A DNA stretch of 5,808 nucleotides from an uncultured Armatimonadota bacterium (lineage in GTDB: Bacteria > Armatimonadota > Fimbriimonadia > Fimbriimonadales > Fimbriimonadaceae): assembly GCA_946478935.1 (NCBI GenBank), contig CAMLEL010000173.1, positions 1 to 5,808 on the forward strand, given 5' to 3'. The position numbers were made by a program, and so were the translations under genes. Within the stretch, counting starts at the first letter, position 1. The number at the start of each line of letters is the position of its first letter. Below are positions 1-5,808 of this stretch, one piece after another. The notes below the pieces were generated by a model. That model was not told the origin of the DNA. It worked only from the letters and a program-made list of their open reading frames with translations, and made no database searches.

Positions 1-220
1 GATGCGCAACTATCTTCCGGCCAGCGACCGAATGTACTACCCGACCATCGTGGACTTCACGATTTTCTTCGGAAAGATCGGCCTCTTCTTCTTCATGATG
101 TGGCTCTTCATCCGATTCCTGCCGGTGATCAATATGTTCGAAATGAAGGACCTGCTCTTCAAGCAAAAATCGCACGACAAGCATGATAGAGAAGAGGACA
201 CGGAGGTGGTTGTCCACTAA
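1..220 (+). CDS. actC: ActC, C-terminal end (NrfD-like membrane subunit of Alternative Complex III), 5' partial
   Basis: This is the last part of an NrfD/PsrC-like integral membrane protein; the frame is open at the left edge, so the gene begins upstream. About 72 residues are visible. They contain a loop with ASDRMYYPT, one last hydrophobic helix (roughly visible residues 16-39, rich in Phe), then FIRFLPVINMFEMK and a charged cytoplasmic-looking tail rich in His, Asp and Glu. The FIRFLPV..E.K ending after the final helix is what I expect of ActC. In ACIII this subunit anchors the iron-sulfur protein ActB and contributes to quinol oxidation (family knowledge). The ATG at position 2 is an internal methionine, not a start. 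The TAA stop shares its last base with the actD start codon (TAATG), and a GGAGG at 202-206 could serve actD. The assignment rests mainly on its place before actD-actE-actF; in isolation this fragment would be less certain. Confidence 0.85.
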   Translation, partial: MRNYLPASDRMYYPTIVDFTIFFGKIGLFFFMMWLFIRFLPVINMFEMKDLLFKQKSHDKHDREEDTEVVVH

Positions 221-783
221 TGCTGCTGAAGAAATCGTTACCGACCTACGGTGTCGTCGCCGAGTTTGACAGTCCGGAGCAGCTGCTGGTGGCTGCGGGT
301 CAAGCACGCGAGGCAGGCTACAAGAGACTGGAGGCGTACACGCCGTTCCCCATTCACGGGCTTGTTGACAAAGTGGGATACAAGGACGAAAAGGTTCCCT
401 GGATTGTCTTTATGGGAGGCATGATCGGAGCGACTTGCGGATACCTGCTGCAGTATTACGTTTCAGTCATCGACTATCCGCTGAACGTTGGTGGCAAGCC
501 GCTCAACTCGCTGCCGATGTTCTTTCCGGTGATGTATGAGTGCACGATTCTGTTCGCATCATTCGGAGCCTTTTTGGGCATGCTCGCGCTGAACCGTTTG
601 CCCCAACCTTACCACGGAGCCTTCAATACCCCGAACTTTGAGCGGGCGAGCCAAGACAAGTTCTTCTTGGCGATTGAAGCCGACGACGCTCAGTTCGATG
701 AGACCGAAACGAAGAAGTTCATGGAAACAATGGATGCGAATAACGTGTCGCTGGTGAAGGAATCGCCGGGAGCCGACGAATGA
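220..783 (+). CDS. actD: ActD, DUF3341-family membrane subunit of Alternative Complex III
   Basis: The 187-aa protein has the DUF3341/ActD layout. A soluble N-terminal domain begins with the typical YGVVAEFDSPEQLLVAA stretch (residues 10-26) and includes YTPFPIHGL (40-48). Two transmembrane helices follow at about 60-85 and 101-125, with a short loop containing DYPLNVGGKPLNS between them. A soluble C-terminal segment carries NRLPQPYHGAFN (125-136) and DKFFLAIE. ActD carries no cofactor; it is a structural subunit packed against the NrfD-like subunits (family knowledge). Length is normal for the family. The ATG start overlaps the actC stop by one base, and the TGA stop overlaps the actE start in an ATGA arrangement, so translation is probably coupled to both neighbours. 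Identification is firm from the motif set and the context. Confidence 0.95.
   Translation: MLLKKSLPTYGVVAEFDSPEQLLVAAGQAREAGYKRLEAYTPFPIHGLVDKVGYKDEKVPWIVFMGGMIGATCGYLLQYYVSVIDYPLNVGGKPLNSLPMFFPVMYECTILFASFGAFLGMLALNRLPQPYHGAFNTPNFERASQDKFFLAIEADDAQFDETETKKFMETMDANNVSLVKESPGADE
768..772 (+). promoter_or_regulatory. Ribosome-binding site for actE inside the actD end
   Basis: GGGAG lies 7 nt before the ATG at 780 and supports that start, which overlaps the actD stop by 4 nt. Confidence 0.55.
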
Positions 784-1412
784 AGCCTTTCGCCAAGCTT
801 TCTCTGGCTCTGGTGGGCGCAATTGCGGCTGGGTGCCATACCGATATGTGGGCACAGCCGAAAATTCACGAGCCGTACCAGGAAAGCAAGTTCTATGCGG
901 ACGGTTCCACAGCGAGGCCACTCGTTGAGGGAACGGTGGCTCGGGGTCATTTGCGGCTGGACGAAGCGTTCTACACGGGTTTCAAGGGCGGCAAGCTGAT
1001 CACCGAATTTCCGCTGCCGGTCACTGAGGCGTTGATTCGCCGGGGCAAGGAGAGATTTACGATCTTTTGTTCGCCGTGCCACGGCCAACTGGGCGATGGC
1101 CAAGGGATGATTGCTCAGCGTGGGTTCACACTGCGGAGACCGGTTGGCAATTACCACACCGAGCGGTTGAGGAAGATGCCGGTCGGCCACTTTTACGATG
1201 TGATTACCAATGGCTACGGATCCATGTACAGCTACGCGTCTCGCGTCGAACCGCAAGATCGCTGGGCGATTGTGGCTTACGTGCGCACGCTCCAACTAAG
1301 CCAGCACGCGAACCCCGCAGAATTGGCCGATGCGGAATCAAGATTCCCGGCGGCAAAGCCCAAAGCTGAGGATCACACGGTTGGCGCAACCACGGAGGGC
1401 GCGGGTCACTAA
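780..1412 (+). CDS. actE: ActE, monohaem cytochrome c lipoprotein of Alternative Complex III
   Basis: The 210-aa protein begins with a short lipoprotein signal peptide: KPFAK, then a hydrophobic stretch ending IAAGC with Cys19 as the likely lipidated residue. Ala rather than Leu stands at the -3 position, slightly off the ideal lipobox. One haem c site, CSPCH, lies at 97-101, followed by GQLGDGQGM; the probable sixth ligand is Met149 in YGSMYSY. This is a single class I cytochrome c fold, and the window RWAIVAYVRTLQ (161-172) is the usual C-terminal helix. The C-terminal 35 residues are Ala/Glu/Lys-rich and probably disordered. ActE is the periplasmic monohaem cytochrome of ACIII and, with the pentahaem ActA, is a candidate exit point for electrons to the oxidase (family knowledge). 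The start is fixed by the signal peptide and an upstream GGGAG; the stop overlaps actF by one base. Confidence 0.95.
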   Translation: MKPFAKLSLALVGAIAAGCHTDMWAQPKIHEPYQESKFYADGSTARPLVEGTVARGHLRLDEAFYTGFKGGKLITEFPLPVTEALIRRGKERFTIFCSPCHGQLGDGQGMIAQRGFTLRRPVGNYHTERLRKMPVGHFYDVITNGYGSMYSYASRVEPQDRWAIVAYVRTLQLSQHANPAELADAESRFPAAKPKAEDHTVGATTEGAGH

Positions 1413-2602
1413 TGGCTGAATCGCACGTTGTAAATCGCTCGACGATGGCCCGTTTGGGACCGGTTAGTGGGCTCTTGGGGTTGGTTGGGATCGGCATCAT
1501 GATTGCCGGTTTGATCGGGAATCAAGCAGCAGCTTGGCAGGCCTACCTATTCGCATGGATTGTCTGGCTCTCGCTCTCATTGGGCTGCCAGGGTCTCATG
1601 CTGCTCAAGCACTGCCTGAATGCAAAGTGGGGGTTGCCGGTGCTTCGCTTGATGGAGGCCGGCGCTAGCGTCCTTAATTTGATCCTGCTCTTTGTGGCGT
1701 TCCTGCCCATCCTTTACACGGTGCTCGCGGGGAATCCCATCCTTTACCCCTGGGCCGATCATGTAAAGGCAGCAAGCGACCATATGCTTCATGCCAAAGC
1801 TTGGTATCTGAATGCCACCGGGTTTACCGTCCGGGCGCTTATCTACTTCGCGATCTGGATCTTCTTTTCATGGAAGATGACGGAATCCACCATCCGGCAA
1901 GACAGGAGCCGAGATGTGCGCGAGCAGTCAATGCGGACCAATTGGGCATCGCCGGGATTGGTTGTGTTCACCTTGACCGTTACCTTCGCGTTCACGGACT
2001 GGGTCATGAGTCTGGAGCCGACCTGGTCATCGACGATCTACGGCGCTTGGTGGGCAGTCGGAATGGCCCTCAGCGGGCTGGCATTCCTCACCATCATTGC
2101 GGTCCTGAATGAGGATAAAGATCCTTATAACGGCGTCGTCACTCACGCTTGGACGCGGGATATGGGCAACCTGATGTTCACTTTCACGATGCTTTGGGGT
2201 TACACCACATTCAGCCAATACCTCATCATCTGGTCCGGCAACATTCCCGAGTTCATCACGTATTTTGTTCGACGCTCCGAGGGCCGCTGGAACGCAATCG
2301 GATTGGCGGTTATGCTGGGCCAATTCTTTGTTCCATTCTTCGCGCTCCTATCGCCGAGGATCAAAGCCCAACCCAATCTCTTGATCAAGATTTGCGGCTG
2401 GATCCTGGTATTCAGGCTGATCGACATGTACTACGTGATCATGCCCTCGATGCGACCGACTCCGATGCCGAGCATTTGGGACCTCGTGGCCCTCGTCGGA
2501 TTGGGAGGACTCTGGGTTTTCGGCTTCTCCAAGGCGGTTGCCCGAGCGCCCTTGATGCCGAGCTACGACCCGAGATTGACGGAGGCAGCCCATGCACACT
2601 GA
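1412..2602 (+). CDS. actF: ActF, second NrfD-related membrane subunit of Alternative Complex III
   Basis: This 396-aa polytopic protein has about ten predicted helices by eye: near residues 18-38, 42-62, 85-106, 138-155, 181-201, 208-231, 251-274, 295-314, 324-345 and 355-376. ActF hallmarks are HAKAWYLN (127-134), the highly characteristic DWVMSLEPTWSSTIYG (196-211), and FTFTMLWGYTTFSQYLIIW (256-274) with the following GNIPE. ActF is a homologue of ActC and forms the second membrane half of the complex; it has been discussed as a route for proton movement (family knowledge, not shown here). The start overlaps the actE stop as TAATG, with GGAGGG at 1394-1399 about 12 nt upstream. The 3' end overlaps the next gene by 11 nt. 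I see no disruption, and length is normal for the family. Confidence 0.96.
   Translation: MAESHVVNRSTMARLGPVSGLLGLVGIGIMIAGLIGNQAAAWQAYLFAWIVWLSLSLGCQGLMLLKHCLNAKWGLPVLRLMEAGASVLNLILLFVAFLPILYTVLAGNPILYPWADHVKAASDHMLHAKAWYLNATGFTVRALIYFAIWIFFSWKMTESTIRQDRSRDVREQSMRTNWASPGLVVFTLTVTFAFTDWVMSLEPTWSSTIYGAWWAVGMALSGLAFLTIIAVLNEDKDPYNGVVTHAWTRDMGNLMFTFTMLWGYTTFSQYLIIWSGNIPEFITYFVRRSEGRWNAIGLAVMLGQFFVPFFALLSPRIKAQPNLLIKICGWILVFRLIDMYYVIMPSMRPTPMPSIWDLVALVGLGGLWVFGFSKAVARAPLMPSYDPRLTEAAHAH
2581..2585 (+). promoter_or_regulatory. Ribosome-binding site for the small membrane protein gene
   Basis: GGAGG stands 6 nt before the ATG at 2592, inside the final codons of actF. It supports this start, which gives an 11-nt overlap, and argues that the small gene is genuinely translated. 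Confidence 0.7.
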
Positions 2603-2999
2603 CCATAAGACAGATCCGCTGGTTGAACTGGGATACGAGCAGAAAGATATCCACCCGAAGAACATCTTCAAGGTGTCTATGATCTTCTTCGCCTTCACCT
2701 TTTTCAGTTACATCTTGGCTTGGGCGATTCTGCACTACGGGTTCAACGCCTTTCCGGACTCGACGGGCGTTAATGACCTGCGGTCCACCAAGATTCCGAA
2801 GTCACCCAACCCGATCTTGCAGACAAACGTGACGGCAAAGACGGCCATCAAAGACATGCGGATTGAGGAAGCCAAGGTTCTGAATTCGACGGGCGAATCT
2901 GCTTATGCGAAAGGTGCGCATCGGATTTCGATCGAACAGGCGATCAAACTTTCCGCTGAACGCGGAGCGAAACTACCAGCACAGGAGGGAGGACAGTAA
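2592..2999 (+). CDS. Single-helix membrane protein of unknown function between ACIII and oxidase genes
   Basis: I cannot assign a named function. The 135-aa protein has a hydrophilic N-terminus of about 28 residues with three lysines just before the membrane, one transmembrane helix at about 29-49 (MIFFAFTFFSYILAWAIL), and an 85-residue soluble tail. By the positive-inside rule the tail probably lies in the periplasm. It contains PNPILQTN (72-79), DMRIEEAKVLNS (88-99) and, near the end, HRISIEQAIKLSAERG (110-125). From memory, a tail of the form 'LQ.N...D.R..E...LNS......R.PIE.A..L..ERG' recurs in small proteins beside bacterial respiratory oxidase genes. I could not check this. Its position directly after actF and before sco and coxB, with a good ribosome-binding site, points to an accessory subunit of ACIII (ActG-like in position only) or an oxidase assembly factor. 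No cysteines and no haem motif are present. That it is a real gene is likely; its role is open. Confidence 0.85.
   Translation: MHTDHKTDPLVELGYEQKDIHPKNIFKVSMIFFAFTFFSYILAWAILHYGFNAFPDSTGVNDLRSTKIPKSPNPILQTNVTAKTAIKDMRIEEAKVLNSTGESAYAKGAHRISIEQAIKLSAERGAKLPAQEGGQ
2983..2993 (+). promoter_or_regulatory. Strong ribosome-binding site fixing a TTG start for the SCO gene
   Basis: A purine-rich AGGAGGGAGGA run lies at the end of the preceding gene; its GGAGGA part ends 7 nt before TTG at 3001. Together with the signal peptide that begins at that TTG, it outweighs the in-frame ATG at 2905. Confidence 0.8.
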
Positions 3000-3000
3000 G

Positions 3001-3855
3001 TTGAAGCGAACGGCTCTGGTTTTGGGATTGGCGGCGATCTTGGCGGCGCTTGCGCCCGCGCAGACGCCATTCCGGCAGTCCCTATCCCGAATGAAGATCG
3101 ATCAAAAGCTCGGGGCGCAGGTTCCCGCCGAGGCGGTCTTCAAAGATGAAACCGGAAAAGAAGTCCGCATGGCATCGATTCTTGGCAAGCGGCCCGTCAT
3201 CTTGCTGCCAATGTTCTTTCTGTGCCGAGGGGTCTGCGGCAAAGAGATCGACAATCTTTTGAAGACCGTTGCGAAGATCGAGGAGCCGAACAAGGGGCCC
3301 GATGGATCCGAGCGAGCTTGGAAAGTTGGAAAGGACTTCGACGTCGTCTTACTGAGCATCAATCCCCGGGAAACGCCAGACCTCGCACTGAACAAGAAGG
3401 TCAGCCTGCTGAAGGTGATGAAGGGCGAAACAAATCAGGAGGGTTATCACTTCCTCACGGGTGGAATGGAAGACATCCGCAAGGTCACCAATGCCATTGG
3501 ATTTGGATTCGACTACGACGAAACGGATGGCCGGATCAATCACCCTTCCGGATTGATGGTGCTAACCGCCTCCGGAAAGGTTGCCCAGTACGTCACGGGT
3601 GCTGAATATCCCAAGCCAGTGATGATTCAGGCGCTGTCGCTTGCCGATCGCAACGAAATCGGCAAAGAAGCCGAGACCGTGCTCCTCGGCTGCGTCATGA
3701 TCGATCCAATCACTGGCGAGCGGAGCCTGGTGATCAAGAATGTCGTCAGCCTCCTTGCCGGACTATTCGCACTTGGACTTTTCACTTGGATCGGGGTCAT
3801 GGTTGTCAAAGGTCGCCGAGCGCAGCCAGAAGGAGGATCACCGACCCGCGCCTAG
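3001..3855 (+). CDS. SCO/SenC-family copper-binding thioredoxin-fold protein (CuA assembly), TTG start
   Basis: The 284-aa protein starts with a signal peptide (MKRTALVLGLAAILAALAPA, likely cleaved before QTP). The SCO thioredoxin fold follows: LGAQVPAEAVFKDETGKEV, then VILLPMFFLCRGVCGKEI with the CxxxC copper site (Cys75, Cys79), VVLLSINPRETPD (115-127), and the third copper ligand His181 in GRINHPSGLMVL. A further helix at about 246-268, before a basic end (KGRR), anchors the C-terminus. SCO proteins deliver copper to the CuA site of oxidase subunit II or maintain its cysteines reduced (family knowledge), which fits coxB being next. The usual CPxxC proline is Arg here. The C-terminal anchor contrasts with classical N-terminally anchored SCO1. 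The start is TTG, one base after the upstream stop; an ATG at 2905 in the same frame would add 32 residues without signal-peptide character and overlap the upstream gene by 95 nt. Confidence 0.92.
   Translation: MKRTALVLGLAAILAALAPAQTPFRQSLSRMKIDQKLGAQVPAEAVFKDETGKEVRMASILGKRPVILLPMFFLCRGVCGKEIDNLLKTVAKIEEPNKGPDGSERAWKVGKDFDVVLLSINPRETPDLALNKKVSLLKVMKGETNQEGYHFLTGGMEDIRKVTNAIGFGFDYDETDGRINHPSGLMVLTASGKVAQYVTGAEYPKPVMIQALSLADRNEIGKEAETVLLGCVMIDPITGERSLVIKNVVSLLAGLFALGLFTWIGVMVVKGRRAQPEGGSPTRA
3830..3838 (+). promoter_or_regulatory. Strong but distant Shine-Dalgarno-like sequence before coxB
   Basis: AAGGAGGAT, a near-perfect anti-Shine-Dalgarno match, lies in the last codons of the SCO gene, but no ATG, GTG or TTG follows within the normal 5-12 nt. 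The coxB ATG is about 38 nt downstream and has only a weak purine stretch (GGAA, 3864-3867) close by. The match also encodes Glu-Gly-Gly and may be coincidental. Confidence 0.35.
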
Positions 3856-3876
3856 GACGCCACGGAACGGTTTAAC
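3856..3876 (+). other. 21-nt spacer between sco and coxB, the longest non-coding gap
   Basis: This is the only gap longer than 1 nt. It has no T-run and no convincing hairpin, so a terminator is unlikely; a short GCG/CGC pairing (3848-3850 with 3858-3860) is too weak to call. The SCO stop codon TAG and the coxB ATG are in the same reading frame. Confidence 0.6.
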
Positions 3877-4995
3877 ATGCCAAAGCTGATTAATTTCCCA
3901 GTCGCACCCGAGCAAGCCTCCAACTTCGCGCTGCAGCACGATGCGATCTTCTATACGATGACCATCTTGACGGTGGTCTTCACAACGCTGATTGGTGCGC
4001 TGGTTCTATTCTTTGCAATTCGATACCGAGAGGGCAGCAAGGTCGATCGGTCCCGCCCAATTTATGAGCACATGCCCCTGGAGCTCACCTGGACGATTAT
4101 CCCGACGCTTCTTGGATTGGTGTTCTTCTTCTTCGGAGCGCGGCTGTTCGTGGAGATGCGAACGCCGCCAAAGGACGCGATGGATGTCTTCATTGTTGGA
4201 AAACAGTGGATGTGGCATGCCCAGCACGCTCCAAGCGGAGTTCGAGAGAACAACACCTTGCACGTACCGGTCGGCAAGCCGGTACGGCTCACGATGATCT
4301 CTCAGGATGTCATTCACGCTTTCTACATTCCCGAGTTCCGCATCCAGTACATGGTCGTACCTGGCCGCTACACCACGCAGTGGTTTACGGCCACCAAGCC
4401 GGGGGTCTATCACCTGTTCTGCAACATGTATTGCGGCGGACAGCATTCTGAGATGGGCGGCTATGTTTATGCGATGGAGCCGCAGAAGTACGCTGAATGG
4501 CTCAAAAATGGAGGCGCCGATATGAAGGTGCTCACCATGGAGCAGCGGGGCGCGGAAACGTACGATCGCCTGGCTTGTGGAAACTGCCACGAGGCCAAGG
4601 ACACAGAAAGGGCGCCATCGCTCTATGGCTTTTTCGGCAAGAGACGAGTCTTCACCAACGGCAGTTCAGTGGTGGCGGATGAAGCCTACTTCCGGAAATC
4701 ACTGGTCGATCCCCATGAAGTGATCAATGCCGGATACACGAACACCATGTCTGCCTACAACGACGTCACGGAAGAGGAGATCTTGAACATGATCGCCTAC
4801 GTGAAGTCCCTTGGCACCAGCGGACCCACTGCAGCCACCAAGACGGCAATGGACGCCAAGAAGGGCGTGACCGGTGGTTCGGAACCCAATTTGGCGGTCG
4901 GGGCAATAGCCCAGGAAGGGGTTACGATGCCCGGATCCAAACCAGGCAACCTTTCGGTTGGCGCAATGTCCACTGAGAGCGGAGCACAACGATAA
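3877..4995 (+). CDS. coxB: Cytochrome c oxidase subunit II with fused cytochrome c domain (caa3 type)
   Basis: The 372-aa protein has two N-terminal transmembrane helices (about 25-48 and 72-92). [11 protein letters not shown] (66-76) carries Glu69, which matches the subunit II glutamate at the K-channel entrance. The cupredoxin domain has [10 protein letters not shown] (108-117) and [11 protein letters not shown] (144-154). The CuA ligands are His147, Cys182, Cys186, His190 and Met193 within [13 protein letters not shown] fused class I cytochrome c domain has CGNCH at 234-238 and probable distal ligand Met291 (NTMSAY), ending in [16 protein letters not shown] 60-residue Gly/Ala/Thr/Ser-rich tail with an internal repeat follows. 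The protein accepts electrons at haem c and passes them via CuA to CoxA. The residue two after the first CuA cysteine, normally Glu, is Met184. The ATG follows the SCO stop by 21 nt; no cleavable signal peptide or lipobox is evident. The stop overlaps coxA as TAATG. Confidence 0.97.
   Translation: MPKLINFPVAPEQASNFALQHDAIFYTMTILTVVFTTLIGALVLFFAIRYREGSKVDRSRPIYEHMPLELTWTIIPTLLGLVFFFFGARLFVEMRTPPKDAMDVFIVGKQWMWHAQHAPSGVRENNTLHVPVGKPVRLTMISQDVIHAFYIPEFRIQYMVVPGRYTTQWFTATKPGVYHLFCNMYCGGQHSEMGGYVYAMEPQKYAEWLKNGGADMKVLTMEQRGAETYDRLACGNCHEAKDTERAPSLYGFFGKRRVFTNGSSVVADEAYFRKSLVDPHEVINAGYTNTMSAYNDVTEEEILNMIAYVKSLGTSGPTAATKTAMDAKKGVTGGSEPNLAVGAIAQEGVTMPGSKPGNLSVGAMSTESGAQR
4876..4983 (+). repeat. Two imperfect protein-level repeats in the CoxB C-terminal tail
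   Basis: Residues 334-348 ([15 protein letters not shown], bases 4876-4920) and 353-369 ([17 protein letters not shown], bases 4933-4983) align as GS-E/K-P-(G)-N-L-A/S-V-G-A-I/M. The DNA copies have diverged, so the duplication, if real, is old. The tail follows the cytochrome c domain and has no predicted fold. Confidence 0.6.
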
Positions 4996-5808
4996 TGAGC
5001 GCGACAACAATCGATACCGAGCATCCCGAGCAGGAAGAGCTGAACTACCTTACCAACGGTCGTTCGCTTCGATCATGGCTGCTCACCGGCGACCATAAGC
5101 GGATCGCCATTTTGTATCTAATCTCCACCGCCGTGTTCTTCATGGTGGGCGGCATTTTCGCCTCCCTGATAAGAATCGAACTCACATCGCCGACGGGCGT
5201 TCTGCTGGAGACGGAAACATACAACAAGGTTTTCAGTGCACACGGCATTGTCATGATCTTCCTGTTCCTGATTCCGTCGGTTCCGGCGGTCTTGGGGAAC
5301 TTTGTCTTACCGATCATGATCGGTGCACGTGATCTTGCCTTTCCACGATTAAACCTACTTAGCTGGTACGTGTTCATGGCGGCCGGCGTGTTGATCACCT
5401 GGGCCATGTGCATCGGCGGAGTCGACACTGGGTGGACGTTCTACACGCCACTATCGACAACCTATTCGCACGGTGCGATCAGCCTCGCGATCCTCGGCGC
5501 TTTCTTGGCGGGATTCAGCTCCATCTTCACCGGAATTAACTTTATCGTTACGATCCACAAGATGCGAGCGCCGGGCATGACCTGGTTCCGCATGCCGCTC
5601 TTCGCCTGGGCGATGTACGCGACATCGGTCGTCATCTTGCTCGGTACACCGGTTATCGCCATCACCCTTGGTCTGGTTATGGTCGAGCGCTGGACGGGCA
5701 TCGGAATCTTCAGTCCAGAACTTGGCGGCGACCCGGTCCTGTTCCAGCACCTTTTCTGGTTCTACTCGCACCCGGCCGTCTACATCATGATCCTGCCGGC
5801 ATTTGGCG
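4995..5808 (+). CDS. coxA: Cytochrome c oxidase subunit I, A2-type haem-copper oxidase, 3' partial
   Basis: The first 271 residues of the catalytic subunit are present; the frame runs off the right edge (full length is normally about 530-620). Landmarks in order are [12 protein letters not shown] (31-42), haem a ligand His83 in [10 protein letters not shown], Asn102 (LGNFVLP), D-channel entrance Asp113 and Asn120 in [20 protein letters not shown] (146-154), [20 protein letters not shown] (175-194), and [18 protein letters not shown] (251-268). CuB ligand His259 and cross-linking Tyr263 are present. The usual HPEV glutamate is Ala261, and Tyr257-Ser258 precede the histidine; this YSHPxV arrangement marks the A2 class, as in the caa3 oxidases of Thermus and Rhodothermus (family knowledge). 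The subunit reduces O2 to water and pumps protons. Its ATG overlaps the coxB stop by one base, with GGAG at 4981-4984 about 10 nt ahead. Haem a3 and the second haem a histidines and the K-channel lysine lie beyond the window. Confidence 0.97.
   Translation, partial: MSATTIDTEHPEQEELNYLTNGRSLRSWLLTGDHKRIAILYLISTAVFFMVGGIFASLIRIELTSPTGVLLETETYNKVFSAHGIVMIFLFLIPSVPAVLGNFVLPIMIGARDLAFPRLNLLSWYVFMAAGVLITWAMCIGGVDTGWTFYTPLSTTYSHGAISLAILGAFLAGFSSIFTGINFIVTIHKMRAPGMTWFRMPLFAWAMYATSVVILLGTPVIAITLGLVMVERWTGIGIFSPELGGDPVLFQHLFWFYSHPAVYIMILPAFG

Noticed and set aside
690..1295. Long open frame on the minus strand across the actD/actE junction
   Set aside because: It lies wholly opposite well-identified genes, has no recognisable domain and an Arg/His-rich composition typical of antisense frames.
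2905..3000. An N-terminal extension of the SCO protein from an in-frame ATG at 2905
   Set aside because: The extra 32 residues are highly charged, overlap the upstream gene and precede a complete signal peptide that begins at TTG 3001 with a strong ribosome-binding site.
3853..3879. Possible readthrough fusion of SCO and CoxB, as the TAG stop and the coxB ATG share a frame
   Set aside because: Only seven sense codons separate them and the frame match has a one-in-three chance; SCO ends naturally after its C-terminal anchor and CoxB starts at a normal N-terminus.
4263..4286. Perfect 8-bp inverted repeat (CGTACCGG / CCGGTACG, 8-nt loop) inside coxB
   Set aside because: It could form a hairpin in the mRNA, but it sits in mid-gene in a conserved coding stretch, has no T-run and is most simply explained by the codons for HVPVGKPVR.
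4006..4590. Long minus-strand open frame opposite coxB
   Set aside because: It is the complement of a conserved cupredoxin/CuA region and shows no family resemblance, plausible signal or ribosome-binding site of note.
1..5808. A novel defence, mobile or RNA-based system
   Set aside because: Every long stretch is accounted for by recognised respiratory genes on one strand; there are no direct-repeat arrays, transposase fragments, tRNA-like sequences or sizeable non-coding regions.

Overview
This window is the distal part of one compact plus-strand operon for an aerobic respiratory chain. It encodes the last subunits of Alternative Complex III (ACIII, a quinol:electron-acceptor oxidoreductase that replaces cytochrome bc1), followed directly by a caa3-type cytochrome c oxidase. 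The order is actC (3' end only), actD, actE, actF, a 135-aa single-helix protein of unknown function, an SCO/SenC copper protein, coxB with a fused cytochrome c domain, and the first 271 codons of coxA. actA and actB are expected upstream of base 1, and the rest of coxA (probably then coxC and coxD) beyond base 5808.

Layout. Positions 1-2602 hold the ACIII genes, with 1-nt or 4-nt stop/start overlaps at each junction. Positions 2592-2999 hold the unidentified small membrane protein, which overlaps actF by 11 nt. Positions 3001-3855 hold the SCO protein, which starts with TTG behind a strong ribosome-binding site. Positions 3877-4995 hold coxB, and coxA starts at 4995, overlapping the coxB stop by 1 nt. 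Almost every base is coding. The only gaps are 1 nt (3000) and 21 nt (3856-3876). I see no promoter, terminator, RNA gene, mobile element or CRISPR array. The operon promoter must lie upstream of the window.

How the genes work together. ACIII takes electrons from quinol and passes them through its haem proteins, including the ActE monohaem cytochrome. Electrons probably go directly to the cytochrome c domain of CoxB, then to CuA, haem a and the haem a3/CuB site in CoxA. The SCO protein probably delivers copper to CuA. CoxA carries the YSHP-type motif of the A2 class of haem-copper oxidases in place of the usual D-channel glutamate.

Organism. Co-transcribed ACIII and caa3 genes, a lipoprotein cytochrome, and moderate GC (by eye mid-50s percent) suggest a free-living aerobic bacterium from a phylum where ACIII is common, such as Acidobacteriota, Armatimonadota, Planctomycetota or Bacteroidota. 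I lean weakly to the first two but the sequence alone does not settle it. The system is a known one. The points most worth a second look are the 135-aa orphan protein, a Glu-to-Met change in the CuA loop, the repeated C-terminal tail of CoxB, and the orphan Shine-Dalgarno sequence before coxB.
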